Positions 7,446-16,025 of a stretch of DNA of 64,000 nucleotides are shown here, piece after piece. The stretch is from an uncultured Pseudovibrio sp. Its GTDB lineage: Bacteria > Pseudomonadota > Alphaproteobacteria > Rhizobiales > Stappiaceae. The number at the start of each line of letters is the position of its first letter. The stretch's first letter is position 1. Location of the stretch: assembly GCA_947496145.1 (NCBI GenBank), contig CANMBS010000022.1, forward strand, positions 25,394-89,393, read 5' to 3'. Under the pieces are notes generated by a model, which saw nothing but the letters and a program-made list of their open reading frames with translations, ran no database searches and was not told where the DNA came from. The translations under genes and the position numbers were made by a program.

Positions 7446-8372
7446 TTAGTCCAAAGCACCGATTTTACTGAGGTAATCTTTAGCGACTGCCGCAGCAGGC
7501 TCACCTCCAACCTGAATGCGACCGTTAAGTTCCTGCAATATCGCCATATCCAGCCCGGCAAAAATTGGGTTCAAAACGTCAGCCACCTGCGGATACTGCT
7601 TTAAAACATCGCTGCGAATGACAGGTGCAGGCTCATAGACGGGCTGCACCCCCTTATCATCTGTCATAACAACGAGGCCAGTCGCCGCAACACCGCCATC
7701 TGTACCGTATGCCATAGCTGCGTTGACCCCCGATGTCCCCCGTGCTGCCGCCTGAATGGTTGCTGCGGTGTCACCGCCAGAAAGAACCACTGTCTGATCG
7801 GGAGATAACTTAAAGCCATAGGTCTTCTGCATGGCAGGAAGAACAGCAGGGGAGGACACAAATTCAGTTGAGGCTGCAAGTTTAACATCACCGCCATTTG
7901 CAACCCAGTCCCCGAAATCAGACATTGTGACCAGATTATTCTGTGAGGCAAGTGCACCTGTTACCGCGATGGCCCATGTATTGTTTGCTGGAGCAGGCTG
8001 AAGCCATACAAGATTGTTCTTCTCACCATCCAGTTTAGCAGCTCGGGCATAGCCAGCTTTGGCATCCTTCCAGACCGGGCTGTCTGCTTCATTATGAAAG
8101 TAGGCCGCATTTCCGGTGTATTCAGGATAAATGTCAATCTGCCCGGCAAGCTGCGCTTCACGAACCACTTGTGTGCCACCCAGTTGCAAGCGACGCTCTA
8201 CCGGCAATTCAGCGTTTTCAAGAGCAAGCGCAATGATGTTTCCGAGAAGACCACCTTCAGTGTCAATTTTGGAAGAAACAACAATCTCAGCATGAGCTGC
8301 AACGGTCAGAGCTCCGGTCATACCAATCACTGCAAGAATTCGATTAAATACCATGCGAAATATGCTCCTCAA
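7446..8372 (-). CDS. osmF: OsmF/YehZ-like periplasmic osmoprotectant-binding protein
   Basis: 308-residue secreted binding protein with an N-terminal signal peptide ending near VAAHA. Mature sequence IVVSSKIDTEGGLLGNIIALALENAELPVERR followed by IDIYPEYTGNAAYF is characteristic of the OpuAC/OsmF choline-glycine betaine binding family. It is first in the yehZYXW-type operon. A second ATG at codon 7 is possible. The operon is divergent from the btsS-like sensor gene across a 478-bp gap. Ligand is inferred from the family, not from visible aromatic-box residues. Confidence 0.87.
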   Translation of the reverse strand: MRSIFRMVFNRILAVIGMTGALTVAAHAEIVVSSKIDTEGGLLGNIIALALENAELPVERRLQLGGTQVVREAQLAGQIDIYPEYTGNAAYFHNEADSPVWKDAKAGYARAAKLDGEKNNLVWLQPAPANNTWAIAVTGALASQNNLVTMSDFGDWVANGGDVKLAASTEFVSSPAVLPAMQKTYGFKLSPDQTVVLSGGDTAATIQAAARGTSGVNAAMAYGTDGGVAATGLVVMTDDKGVQPVYEPAPVIRSDVLKQYPQVADVLNPIFAGLDMAILQELNGRIQVGGEPAAAVAKDYLSKIGALD

Positions 8373-8850
8373 AGCTCTCTGATCTCAGCTATGCAATTTG
8401 AAGTTTACATTATGCAAAATGTGTGACGTCCCTTTGGCGGCAGCTTTGCAGAACCTGCGTACCTGCTGCCTGTGTGTTTTCATCGCACACAACACCCAAA
8501 ATCCCCTTGCGACTGAAGATAAGCTGAGCTGAGTTTTCTCTGCAAGGTATTGTTGGACTTATCAATGAAATAAGCGCAGAGCACTCAGATCAGGTCTGTT
8601 TGCATTCACAGACTACGTGGTCATGAGCAAGGAACTGGAATGAACTCATTTGGCTTTTATCTTTTGAAAGGCTTCGCGACATTTGCGCACGTCTTTGCTT
8701 CAATTGGAAGCAACGGGAAAATAGCACAAGTATATCAAGTTTGTAGAGAACTAGTGAGTTTGCAGTAGGGATCTGTTAAGAGGGTTGAAATTCGCTCGCT
8801 ACAAAGTACACTTTGGAGCAAATCCAAACTAACAAAAACAAAGCCCTAAA
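8373..8850. other. 478-bp divergent promoter region, nothing else recognised
   Basis: This gap separates the osmF operon from btsS. It must contain both promoters. I found no RNA gene, repeat or small ORF with a family signature. It is AT-rich near both gene starts. Confidence 0.5.
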
Positions 8851-10533
8851 ATGGCACTTATCCTTCAGTTGCTACAGCAAATGTGCGTGTATTTGGTGAT
8901 CGTTTACATGGTCAGCAAAACGCCTTTGTTTAAGATTTTCACCGAAGATTACCCGCGGCTGCCTCACAAGGTACTCATCTATTTGGTGTTTTCTGGATTT
9001 TGCGTGATCGCTACGACTTTCGGAGAGCAGGTAAACGATGCTATTGCCAACACCCGCGCGATGGGGGCAGTTCTGGGCGGCTTGTTAGGCGGGCCAGTCA
9101 CGGGTTTCCTCATTGGCCTGACAGGTGGTCTGCACCGCTACGGATTTGGTGGGTTCACAGATCTGGCCTGCGCGATCTCCACAACGTCAGAAGGGCTGAT
9201 GGCTGGCCTGATGGCTTTTTATCTGCGCTCCAACAACAAGCGAGCCCTGCTATTCCGTCCTATGTTCGTTTTCGGACTAACTTTTATCGCTGAACTCATG
9301 CAGATGCTCATCATTCTGCTCGTTGCACGCCCCTTCGATCAGGCATTCGCATTGGTAGAGCAAATTGCAGCTCCCATGCTGCTGGTCAACTCTTTGGGAG
9401 CAGCGTTCTTCATGAGCATCGTGCGAGATCAAAAGACGATGTTCGATAAGTTGTCTTCAGCCTTTTCCAGTCAGGCACTGAAGATTGCTGAGCGGTGTGT
9501 TGGTGTGCTTGCAAAAGGTCTCAATGAGGACTCTGGCCGTCGCGTTGCGCAGATCGTAAAAGAAGAAACCAATGTAGGCGCGGTCGCGATTACCGATCGG
9601 ACAAAGCTACTTGCCTTTATCGGCATGGGAGCAAATCACCACAAGCCGGGAACAGAAATCTCCTCTCGCCTGACACTGGATGCCGTTGAGCAGAACACCG
9701 TGATGTATGCTGATGGAGTAGAGGTGCCATATGCATGCTCTTTATCGTCAAGCTGCAAGTTGGGTTCTTGCCTTGTCATACCACTTCATAGTGATTCAGA
9801 AGTGATCGGGACGATCAAACTCTATGAGCAGAAAAACAAATTGTTTTTAAACATCAACCGGACACTGGGGGAGGGGATCGCAAAGCTGCTTTCCAACCAG
9901 ATCCTTTACGGTGAGCTTGAAGAAAAGCAGAATTTATTGATGCGCGCTGAGTTGAAGCTTCTTCAGGCACAGGTGAATCCGCACTTCCTGTTTAATACAC
10001 TCAATACAATCGCCATCATCACAAAGCGTGATGCGGACAAAGCGCGTGCATTGCTCTTGCATCTTTCCAGATTCTTGCGCATCAATCTGAAACGCACCTC
10101 AGGCCTCGTTACGCTTGAAGAGGAGCTTGACCATGTGGATGCGTATCTGGCAATCGAGAAAGCTCGCTTTCCCGATAAGCTGACTGTTGAGATAGACATT
10201 CCAACAGAATTGCTGTCTCTCAAAGTCCCTGCTTTTACCCTTCAACCACTTATTGAAAATGCCATTAAGCACGGAGTTTCTCAAAGCGTTGAAGGTGGAC
10301 ACATTCGTATCAGCGGTGCATTGAAAGAGGGGCAGGTTGAGCTGAAAGTTGAGGATGATGCAGGTCTGTACATCCCACCACAAAATCGGGAGGGCCTCGG
10401 CGTTTCGCTTGTCGACAAGCGTTTGAAGAAGCAATGGGGTGAAGAGTTCGGTCTGCATATCGAATGGGAAAAAGAGGCTTTCACCCGCGTGTCTATTCAT
10501 CTTCCTGCACCAGTTTGGGAGACGGGCCAGTGA
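8851..10533 (+). CDS. btsS: BtsS/LytS-family sensor histidine kinase
   Basis: 560-residue membrane kinase, almost the same length as E. coli BtsS (formerly YehU). Residues about 1-200 hold the 5TM-LytS sensor module (GGPVTGFLIGLTGGLHRYGFGG loop), residues 205-360 a GAF-like domain, then the LytS-type phospho-acceptor block QAQVNPHFLFNTLNTI and an ATPase domain with PLIENAIKHG and GLGVSLVDKRL. It is co-transcribed with the LytTR response regulator, overlapping it by 4 bp (GTGA). In E. coli the pair senses pyruvate and activates the transporter gene btsT; a CstA/BtsT-family gene follows here too. The kinase is also next to a yehWXYZ operon, as in E. coli. Confidence 0.85.
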   Translation: MALILQLLQQMCVYLVIVYMVSKTPLFKIFTEDYPRLPHKVLIYLVFSGFCVIATTFGEQVNDAIANTRAMGAVLGGLLGGPVTGFLIGLTGGLHRYGFGGFTDLACAISTTSEGLMAGLMAFYLRSNNKRALLFRPMFVFGLTFIAELMQMLIILLVARPFDQAFALVEQIAAPMLLVNSLGAAFFMSIVRDQKTMFDKLSSAFSSQALKIAERCVGVLAKGLNEDSGRRVAQIVKEETNVGAVAITDRTKLLAFIGMGANHHKPGTEISSRLTLDAVEQNTVMYADGVEVPYACSLSSSCKLGSCLVIPLHSDSEVIGTIKLYEQKNKLFLNINRTLGEGIAKLLSNQILYGELEEKQNLLMRAELKLLQAQVNPHFLFNTLNTIAIITKRDADKARALLLHLSRFLRINLKRTSGLVTLEEELDHVDAYLAIEKARFPDKLTVEIDIPTELLSLKVPAFTLQPLIENAIKHGVSQSVEGGHIRISGALKEGQVELKVEDDAGLYIPPQNREGLGVSLVDKRLKKQWGEEFGLHIEWEKEAFTRVSIHLPAPVWETGQ

Positions 10534-11240
10534 TCAGATGCCTGATTGTCGATGATGAACCTTATGCTCGTGAAGAGTTAAAGGATTTGCTTTCCAAAGC
10601 TGACGATATCGAAGTGGTCGGTGAATGCAGCAATGCCATTGACGCGCTTGGTTTCATCAACACCCATAAGCCACAGCTGGTGTTTCTCGATATTCAGATG
10701 CCGCGCATCTCGGGAATGGAGATGATCGGCATGCTGGATCCTGAAACCATGCCACGTATTGTTTTCTCAACGGCCTATGATGAATATGCCATCAAGGCCT
10801 TCGAACATCACGCCTTCGATTACCTGCTAAAGCCCATTGAAGAAGAACGCCTTGCAAAGACGCTAAGCCGTGTACGGTCTGACTTACGCCCACAGTTATT
10901 GGAAGAGATTACTCCTCAGGAACTGCAACATCTGCCCTGCTATCTGGGCAATAAGCTGAAAGTTGTTCCCGTGAGTGCTGTCGAATACGTCTTCAGTGAT
11001 CTTGCGGGTATCCATGTTGCGACTGCGCAGTGTTACGTGCACACGCACCTCACTTTAAAAGTACTGGAGCAACGCACGACGCTGGCACGCTGTCATCGTC
11101 AGTACCTTGTCTCTCCTGATGCCATCTCGGAAATTGCGCTACAGGAAACAGGGGCTGAAGTCGTAACTCATAGCGGAACGAAGATCCCCGTTTCACGTCG
11201 TTATCTTAAGAGCTTGAAACAGCATTTCGGGTATTCGTGA
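10530..11240 (+). CDS. btsR: BtsR-like LytTR-family response regulator
   Basis: 236-residue regulator. A CheY-like receiver domain at 1-120 has acidic residues D8-D9, phospho-acceptor D54 in VFLDIQMP, and K in the LLKPI motif. Residues about 135-235 form a LytTR DNA-binding domain (VEYVFSDLAGIHVAT, RCHRQYLVS, VTHSGTKIPVSRRYLKSLK). I chose the GTG at 10530, whose last two bases join the kinase stop codon; the open frame extends 22 codons upstream but would lie inside btsS. It likely activates the downstream cstA-type gene through the three direct repeats at 11304-11353. Confidence 0.85.
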   Translation: MIRCLIVDDEPYAREELKDLLSKADDIEVVGECSNAIDALGFINTHKPQLVFLDIQMPRISGMEMIGMLDPETMPRIVFSTAYDEYAIKAFEHHAFDYLLKPIEEERLAKTLSRVRSDLRPQLLEEITPQELQHLPCYLGNKLKVVPVSAVEYVFSDLAGIHVATAQCYVHTHLTLKVLEQRTTLARCHRQYLVSPDAISEIALQETGAEVVTHSGTKIPVSRRYLKSLKQHFGYS

Positions 11241-11303
11241 GTAAGCGTATATACTTAGTGTCGTATTTGTTTCAAATTTACGTGAAGTTCAGTGATCGTG
11301 ATT

Positions 11304-11353
11304 AACCGCTTATTTGTTTTAAACGCCGCTTACTCTCTCTCTGAAACCGCTTA
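11304..11353 (+). promoter_or_regulatory. three BtsR/LytTR-type direct repeats upstream of cstA/btsT
   Basis: ACCGCTTA occurs at 11305-11312 and 11346-11353, with GCCGCTTA at 11325-11332. The spacers are 12 and 13 bp, so the sites repeat every 20-21 bp, two helical turns. As I recall, the E. coli BtsR (YehT) site upstream of btsT (yjiY) is a direct repeat of ACC[G/A]CT[C/T]A with a spacer of about 13 bp; the first and third copies match that consensus fully. The sites lie 70-120 bp upstream of the transporter start, a good position for an activator. Confidence 0.7.
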
Positions 11354-11421
11354 GCTGAAACTCCAGCGTATTGCTCTTGAAACCGGTCTAATTGCTCCCA
11401 AAGATTTGTGGAGGAAGAAAG

Positions 11422-12867
11422 ATGTCCTGGTTTTTCTTGAGTATTGGCCTGCTATTTGGCGGCTACTTTATCTATGGCATGTTTGTCGAGAAGGTTTTCG
11501 GGATTAAACCTGCCCGCCAGACACCTGCCCATGCACATACCGATGGTGTCGATTATGTGCCAATGTCCACCAAGAAAGTATATTTGGTTCAACTGCTGAA
11601 CATTGCTGGTGTCGGCCCAATCTTCGGTCCGATCCTTGGTGCTCTTTATGGTCCGGCAGCGATGCTCTGGATCGTTCTGGGCTGTATCTTTGCAGGTGCA
11701 GTTCACGATTACTTTTCTGGCATGTTGTCAGTTCGCAACAAGGGGCAATCTGTTCCAAATCTGGCTGGTAAGTACCTTGGTACCGGCGCAAAGCACTTCA
11801 TGAACATCTTCGCGATTGTTCTGCTGCTGCTCGTTGGCGTTGTCTTCGTATCTGCTCCAGCTGGTCTTCTTGGCCGCCTGACAGGTGTTGACGTAACCGT
11901 CTTCCTGGTTTGCATCTTTGCATACTATCTGGTGGCAACTATTGTACCTGTCGACAAGATCATCGGTCGCTTTTATCCATTCTTTGGCGCACTGCTTGTC
12001 TTTATGTCTGTAGGTCTCACCATCGCTCTGATGGTATCCAGCGAGCATTCCATGTTGCCGGGTGTTGAAGTTGGCGACTTCTTCCAGAACCTGAATCCAA
12101 ATGACATGCCTTTGTGGCCTGCGCTGTTCATCACCATCGCTTGTGGTGCTATCTCCGGTTTTCACGCTACCCAGTCTCCTTTGATGGCACGCTGCATGGA
12201 AAACGAACAGAACGGTCGTTTCGTATTTTACGGTGCGATGATCGGTGAAGGCGTAATTGCTATCATCTGGTGCGCGATTGCTCTGTCTTTCTTCGGCGGC
12301 GTTGAAGGTCTTGCTGAAGGTATGGGCGGCAACCCTGCCAATCTGGTTTATGAAGCATCTAACGGCCTGTTGGGCGCATTCGGTGGTTTCCTCGCAGTTC
12401 TCGGTGTGATTGTTCTGCCAATCACTTCTGGTGACACTGCGTTCCGTTCTGCCCGTCTGATTCTGGCTGAGTTCTTCAACATGCCTCAGAACCAGTTGCC
12501 AAAACGCCTGCTGCTGGCGATACCACTCTTCGTTGGCGGTGCGGTCCTTACTCAGGTCGATTTCGGCGTAATCTGGCGTTACTTTGGTGTTGCAAACCAG
12601 GCAACTGCAGCTCTCATGCTGTGGACTGCGGCAGCCTACCTGCTGCGTCATAACAAACTGCACTGGATTTGCACCATCCCGGCAACTTTCATGACCACTG
12701 TTGTTGTAACCTTCCTGCTGAACTCCACCAAACTTGGTTTCGGTCTGCCAATGACCATCTCTACCATCGGTGGCATCATCACAGCTGTTCTGGTTGCGTC
12801 CGCAGTATGGGTGAAGGTAAAGGGCAAGGTTGTCGATCATGAAGACATCCTTGAGCCTGGCGAGTAA
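11422..12867 (+). CDS. CstA/BtsT-family pyruvate or peptide transporter, short form
   Basis: 481-residue membrane protein with about twelve helices. The family signatures are GVGPIFGPILGALYGP near residue 60, HDYFSGMLSVRNKGQSVP, GFHATQSPLMARCMENE and LPITSGDTAFRSARLILAE. E. coli CstA and BtsT are over 700 residues; this is the compact CstA version that lacks the long C-terminal extension. The ATG at 11422 is preceded by GGAGGAAG at 11410-11417; the frame extends ten codons upstream without a ribosome binding site. Position after btsSR and the operator repeats supports a role in pyruvate uptake under BtsSR control, inferred from E. coli. Confidence 0.83.
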   Translation: MSWFFLSIGLLFGGYFIYGMFVEKVFGIKPARQTPAHAHTDGVDYVPMSTKKVYLVQLLNIAGVGPIFGPILGALYGPAAMLWIVLGCIFAGAVHDYFSGMLSVRNKGQSVPNLAGKYLGTGAKHFMNIFAIVLLLLVGVVFVSAPAGLLGRLTGVDVTVFLVCIFAYYLVATIVPVDKIIGRFYPFFGALLVFMSVGLTIALMVSSEHSMLPGVEVGDFFQNLNPNDMPLWPALFITIACGAISGFHATQSPLMARCMENEQNGRFVFYGAMIGEGVIAIIWCAIALSFFGGVEGLAEGMGGNPANLVYEASNGLLGAFGGFLAVLGVIVLPITSGDTAFRSARLILAEFFNMPQNQLPKRLLLAIPLFVGGAVLTQVDFGVIWRYFGVANQATAALMLWTAAAYLLRHNKLHWICTIPATFMTTVVVTFLLNSTKLGFGLPMTISTIGGIITAVLVASAVWVKVKGKVVDHEDILEPGE

Positions 12868-12893
12868 CATTTCCCCTTAACTCGCCAATGCCC

Positions 12894-12929
12894 AAACAGC
12901 GCAGAGATCCCAGTCTCTGCGCTGTTTTT
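12894..12929 (+). terminator. Rho-independent terminator after cstA/btsT
   Basis: AAACAGCGCAGAGA (12894-12907) pairs perfectly with TCTCTGCGCTGTTT (12914-12927) around a six-base loop, followed by further T residues. This is a 14-bp stem 26 bp past the stop codon. Confidence 0.9.
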
Positions 12930-13171
12930 CTATGTAAACGTGACCAGCACTGCTTGTCTGGAGTGCTCCGGGAAAACTGGGGAGCCTTTTGATAGGTTCA
13001 TTAGGATGCCGGTATTGAATTAGTCCGTTTGCGGAAAGAAAACGGGCTTTTACGGCAAGAGAGAGAACTATTAAAAGAGGCGGCAACAAAATCGAGATAC
13101 CCGCTCTCCACTTTCATTAGGCCAGTCTGGCTGTAATCGGCACAGAGCGGAATATATGAGGGCTTATCGGA

Positions 13172-14521
13172 TTACCCCAAACCCAGATAAGGATAAATAA
13201 GATCGCTTAGCGTGTGGTAGTTGTCTGTCATAAGCACAATACCAAAGAACATCACGACGAAGGCGGTGAAGTACCGAACGGGTTTTTGCCAGTGATTGAG
13301 AAAAGAGAGGGCAGTCTCAGACTTTTCAAGCATAATCGCAGCAAACAGAAATGGTACAGCGACAGCCAGCGCAAAAAGCCCCATCAAAGCAGCCCCCGCA
13401 CTTACACTGTTTAGCATACCCACATAGATCGCAAGAGTGCCAATAATGGCACCTCCGAAGCATGAGATGCAGCCAAACGCAAAACCGACTGATAAAAACA
13501 TGCTCGCCCACACAGAATGGGTTTTGAGCAGATGACTAACTCTGCTTAAGGGAAGCTTGCACACCAGGGGCATTCTGGCTTGATATGCCAGATACAAGCC
13601 AATCGCGAAAACTATGATGCCAGAAACGATGCTTATCGGGGTAGCATACTGACCCAGCAGAATTTGCATAAACTGGCCGGACCAGCCAATCAGTCCTCCG
13701 CCCATTGCAAATAGCCCCACAAAGCCGCCTGTGAATGCTAATGCGAACCAAAGCGCACGTTTTCTGTGTTCTGTTCCGCCTTGTGCGGCAGTCCCACCAA
13801 GAAGGGCAACATACATAACTGAGAGCTGCAGCATGCAAGGTGTCAGAGTAGCTGCAAGCAAACCGAGAGCCAGAGCAGCAACCATCACGGGCGTGAAGCC
13901 GCTGTTTTCAGCCATATCCTTAGGCAGGACGGCTGGGTAGGTCCACTCAAACCATCCAACATAATCTGCGCGTCGCTCATCGCCATTTTCAACGACTAAC
14001 CGAAACGGAGAACCGTCACCGGGCAGTGCCAGCAGCCCGTCTTCTCCGGTTTTCCTGAAATAGACGTAGCTTACACGATGGTGCTGTACATCTTCAGGAC
14101 CTTCAACATGCACTGGCTTGATGTTTTTGTTGTCAGGCCGCAGCAAGGTAAACTCGGGCAGTCGTGCGGGAAGGCGACCTGTATGTACTGTTTCAGAAAC
14201 GAAGAAGATGAGATGGTCAGCGGGATCAAACAATAATGTCGAAGTGTTTTGATTTCGGGCGGCAAAGTAATCATCCGTCGCGAACGTTGCTGTTAACTCC
14301 TCTCCGGTTGGTGTGCGATAAATCCTCCCAAGTGACTGCCCAAGTAATTGTGATTGTTCTAACTGCCCGGTTTTATAGAGACGCCCGGTATCGCCAAGCA
14401 GTTGACTACCATCAACCAGATAAGGAATTGCCAACCATGAAAGAGATACAGCAACAACAACGATAACCAGAAGGATTGGCCGGGTGAGGTTGCGGGATGA
14501 GCGCTGAATTATCAATGACAT
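13172..14521 (-). CDS. CcdA/DsbD-like membrane protein with periplasmic N-terminal domain
   Basis: 449-residue protein. A membrane anchor at about 15-35 is followed by a roughly 170-residue periplasmic domain and then about six helices resembling the CcdA/DsbD electron-transfer module. Cysteines lie in the membrane region at C229 (LTPC), C321, and C351/C354 (FGCISCFGG). CcdA-type proteins move reducing equivalents across the membrane for cytochrome c maturation or cofactor assembly. The gene is last in an operon with two beta-propeller proteins and a cytochrome c domain, overlapping its neighbour by 10 bp, so it probably serves that secreted redox protein. MauF-like proteins are an alternative description. 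No thioredoxin domain is attached, unlike full DsbD. Confidence 0.6.
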   Translation of the reverse strand: MSLIIQRSSRNLTRPILLVIVVVAVSLSWLAIPYLVDGSQLLGDTGRLYKTGQLEQSQLLGQSLGRIYRTPTGEELTATFATDDYFAARNQNTSTLLFDPADHLIFFVSETVHTGRLPARLPEFTLLRPDNKNIKPVHVEGPEDVQHHRVSYVYFRKTGEDGLLALPGDGSPFRLVVENGDERRADYVGWFEWTYPAVLPKDMAENSGFTPVMVAALALGLLAATLTPCMLQLSVMYVALLGGTAAQGGTEHRKRALWFALAFTGGFVGLFAMGGGLIGWSGQFMQILLGQYATPISIVSGIIVFAIGLYLAYQARMPLVCKLPLSRVSHLLKTHSVWASMFLSVGFAFGCISCFGGAIIGTLAIYVGMLNSVSAGAALMGLFALAVAVPFLFAAIMLEKSETALSFLNHWQKPVRYFTAFVVMFFGIVLMTDNYHTLSDLIYPYLGLG

Positions 14522-15654
14522 ATTGAGTTCGTGCTCCCCATTGCGATGATATTGACAGATTGAGGCAGACTGATGCGCTTTTGCCGATTATGCAGCATGT
14601 CAAATGTCATGATTGATTTGTCTTTGGGAACAGCAAAGAAAGCACGCATACCATTAGATGTTACTAGAGCATCACTCGTCATAGCAGGCATGGAGTACGT
14701 GGTATCTGAACTCCTTTTAAAATCAGTGAGATCAAGGGCAAACAACCCATCCTCACTAACTGCCAGCCCAGCAGAGTCTAAAACCCCGGCCACGACAATC
14801 GGTGTTGATGCTTCCATTTTAATCGAAGTTTGGAGTGAGAAGTCCTTTTGCGACAACACATGAATAAGCTTTGAGGCAGGGTCCGGAACAAGAAAATAGT
14901 ATCCGTTAGATGTAACGAATGGTTGCTGAATGCCGGGCCCGAACCGGTGAAGTGCGAGCGGTTTTCCGCTAGCTGAATCTAAAGCTGCAATTTCGCCTTT
15001 ATCAGAAAATGTTACGGTGATGTAGAGCCCGTCAACGCTGCGCACGATAGGAACGTCCTGAGTAAGTTTAGGTGTCGCAATCCGCCAGAGAACCTCTCCG
15101 GTCTCCATCGAAACAGCGCCGACTTCTCCTCCTTCTGCTGAGTGGTAATAAGCAACAGTGCCCGAGGCACTTAGTATTGGCTCAGAGCTTGGAGGAATAC
15201 TGTTGTTTTCGAAGATAACGTCCCGGCCATAAGGATCAACGAGCACCATGCCGCCTTGCTCGGAATTTGTGATCAGAACGCCAGTTTCCGCACTTCCCAC
15301 AAGATGGAGCGGAGTGATTGGTAGGTCTGTTGTACGTTCCAGGCGTCCGGTCTCAAGATTAACAACCGAGAGCCTGCTCGCTTCCGCATGTGCAACATAA
15401 GCCAGATTACCCAGCTCAGAAACGATCAGTGTTTTGACCGGAGCGCTAAGGCTTATCTCGCCAGCCGTAGTTGCACTTTCCGTATCAATGATTGTGAGAG
15501 TTTCTGAATCAGTACTTGCCGCAATCATAAAGCGGTCAGGGTTGTTCCAACCACCTTGAACGGATGATGCTGCTTCAAAAGGCCAGAACCAGAGAACGGC
15601 AGCCAGAGCAGGCAAACATATGGCAAAAATTGCTGTTACATGTCGTAAGGACAT
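14512..15654 (-). CDS. membrane-anchored beta-propeller protein (YVTN/PQQ-like)
   Basis: 380-residue protein with an N-terminal hydrophobic segment (residues about 6-24) that looks like an anchor or uncleaved signal. The rest is a run of short strands with repeated 'xxVVNLETGRLE', 'VSMETGEVLW', 'LDSASGKPLA' units, typical of YVTN/PQQ-like propeller blades; about six or seven are visible. No heme-binding CxxCH and few histidines, so it may be a scaffold, chaperone or cofactor-insertion factor rather than the catalytic subunit; NirF/NirN-type proteins are structural analogues. It lies between the cytochrome/propeller genes and the CcdA-like gene. Confidence 0.5.
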   Translation of the reverse strand: MSLRHVTAIFAICLPALAAVLWFWPFEAASSVQGGWNNPDRFMIAASTDSETLTIIDTESATTAGEISLSAPVKTLIVSELGNLAYVAHAEASRLSVVNLETGRLERTTDLPITPLHLVGSAETGVLITNSEQGGMVLVDPYGRDVIFENNSIPPSSEPILSASGTVAYYHSAEGGEVGAVSMETGEVLWRIATPKLTQDVPIVRSVDGLYITVTFSDKGEIAALDSASGKPLALHRFGPGIQQPFVTSNGYYFLVPDPASKLIHVLSQKDFSLQTSIKMEASTPIVVAGVLDSAGLAVSEDGLFALDLTDFKRSSDTTYSMPAMTSDALVTSNGMRAFFAVPKDKSIMTFDMLHNRQKRISLPQSVNIIAMGSTNSICH

Positions 15655-15689
15655 AAATCTCGCAGCCTTTTTATTTGAAGAATAGCGAG

Positions 15690-15716
15690 GAGGTGGCCTT
15701 GCTGACAGACCACCTC
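15690..15716 (-). other. intercistronic hairpin
   Basis: GAGGTGG (15690-15696) and CCACCTC (15710-15716) can form a 7-bp GC-rich stem between the cytochrome c reading frame and the anchored propeller gene. No T tract follows on the minus strand. It may protect the upstream message or adjust subunit ratio. Confidence 0.35.
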
Positions 15717-15722
15717 ATTGTT

Positions 15723-16025
15723 TTACCTCTGGGCTGTGAGCCACTGTGAAATATAGCTGATTTCTTCTGAGGTCAGCTGACGGTCTGATTGCCAGTTGAC
15801 CATGTCACGGCGGCTTTCCATGGCTGCTACAATGGAGGCTTTGCTTTTGCCACGAATATCTGGTCCGATCTGCCCGGAACCGTCTCGTTTGTGACAGGTT
15901 TGACAGCCATCATCTGCCTGAAACAGCAGACGGCCTTTCTCCATTGCATCTTCAACCGTTGCGGCGGCTTCAGAACCGCTTCCAATTTCTTCAACTTCTG
16001 CATAACTGCGAAAAACATCACTCAA
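15723..16025 (-). CDS. cytochrome c domain, frameshifted C-terminal part of the propeller gene
   Basis: 100-residue frame with a single class-I-like cytochrome c domain: CQTCHKRDGSGQIGPDIRG gives the CxxCH heme site, and a Met in RRDMVNW about 35 residues later is a plausible axial ligand. The frame has no signal peptide. Reading the same frame further upstream, without a start codon, gives THGVGFVHYKDGEAPQLL and continues smoothly from the end of the beta-propeller frame, which instead ends in an unrelated tail. So this is most likely the C-terminal domain of one longer protein, split by a one-base change near 16117-16125. Independent translation from the ATG at 16023-16025 would leave an unexported cytochrome. 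Confidence 0.65.
   Translation of the reverse strand: MSDVFRSYAEVEEIGSGSEAAATVEDAMEKGRLLFQADDGCQTCHKRDGSGQIGPDIRGKSKASIVAAMESRRDMVNWQSDRQLTSEEISYISQWLTAQR

Noticed and set aside
11728..12870. 380-codon minus-strand frame inside the cstA-type gene
   Set aside because: Antisense shadow of a conserved membrane transporter; composition is the complement of hydrophobic codons.
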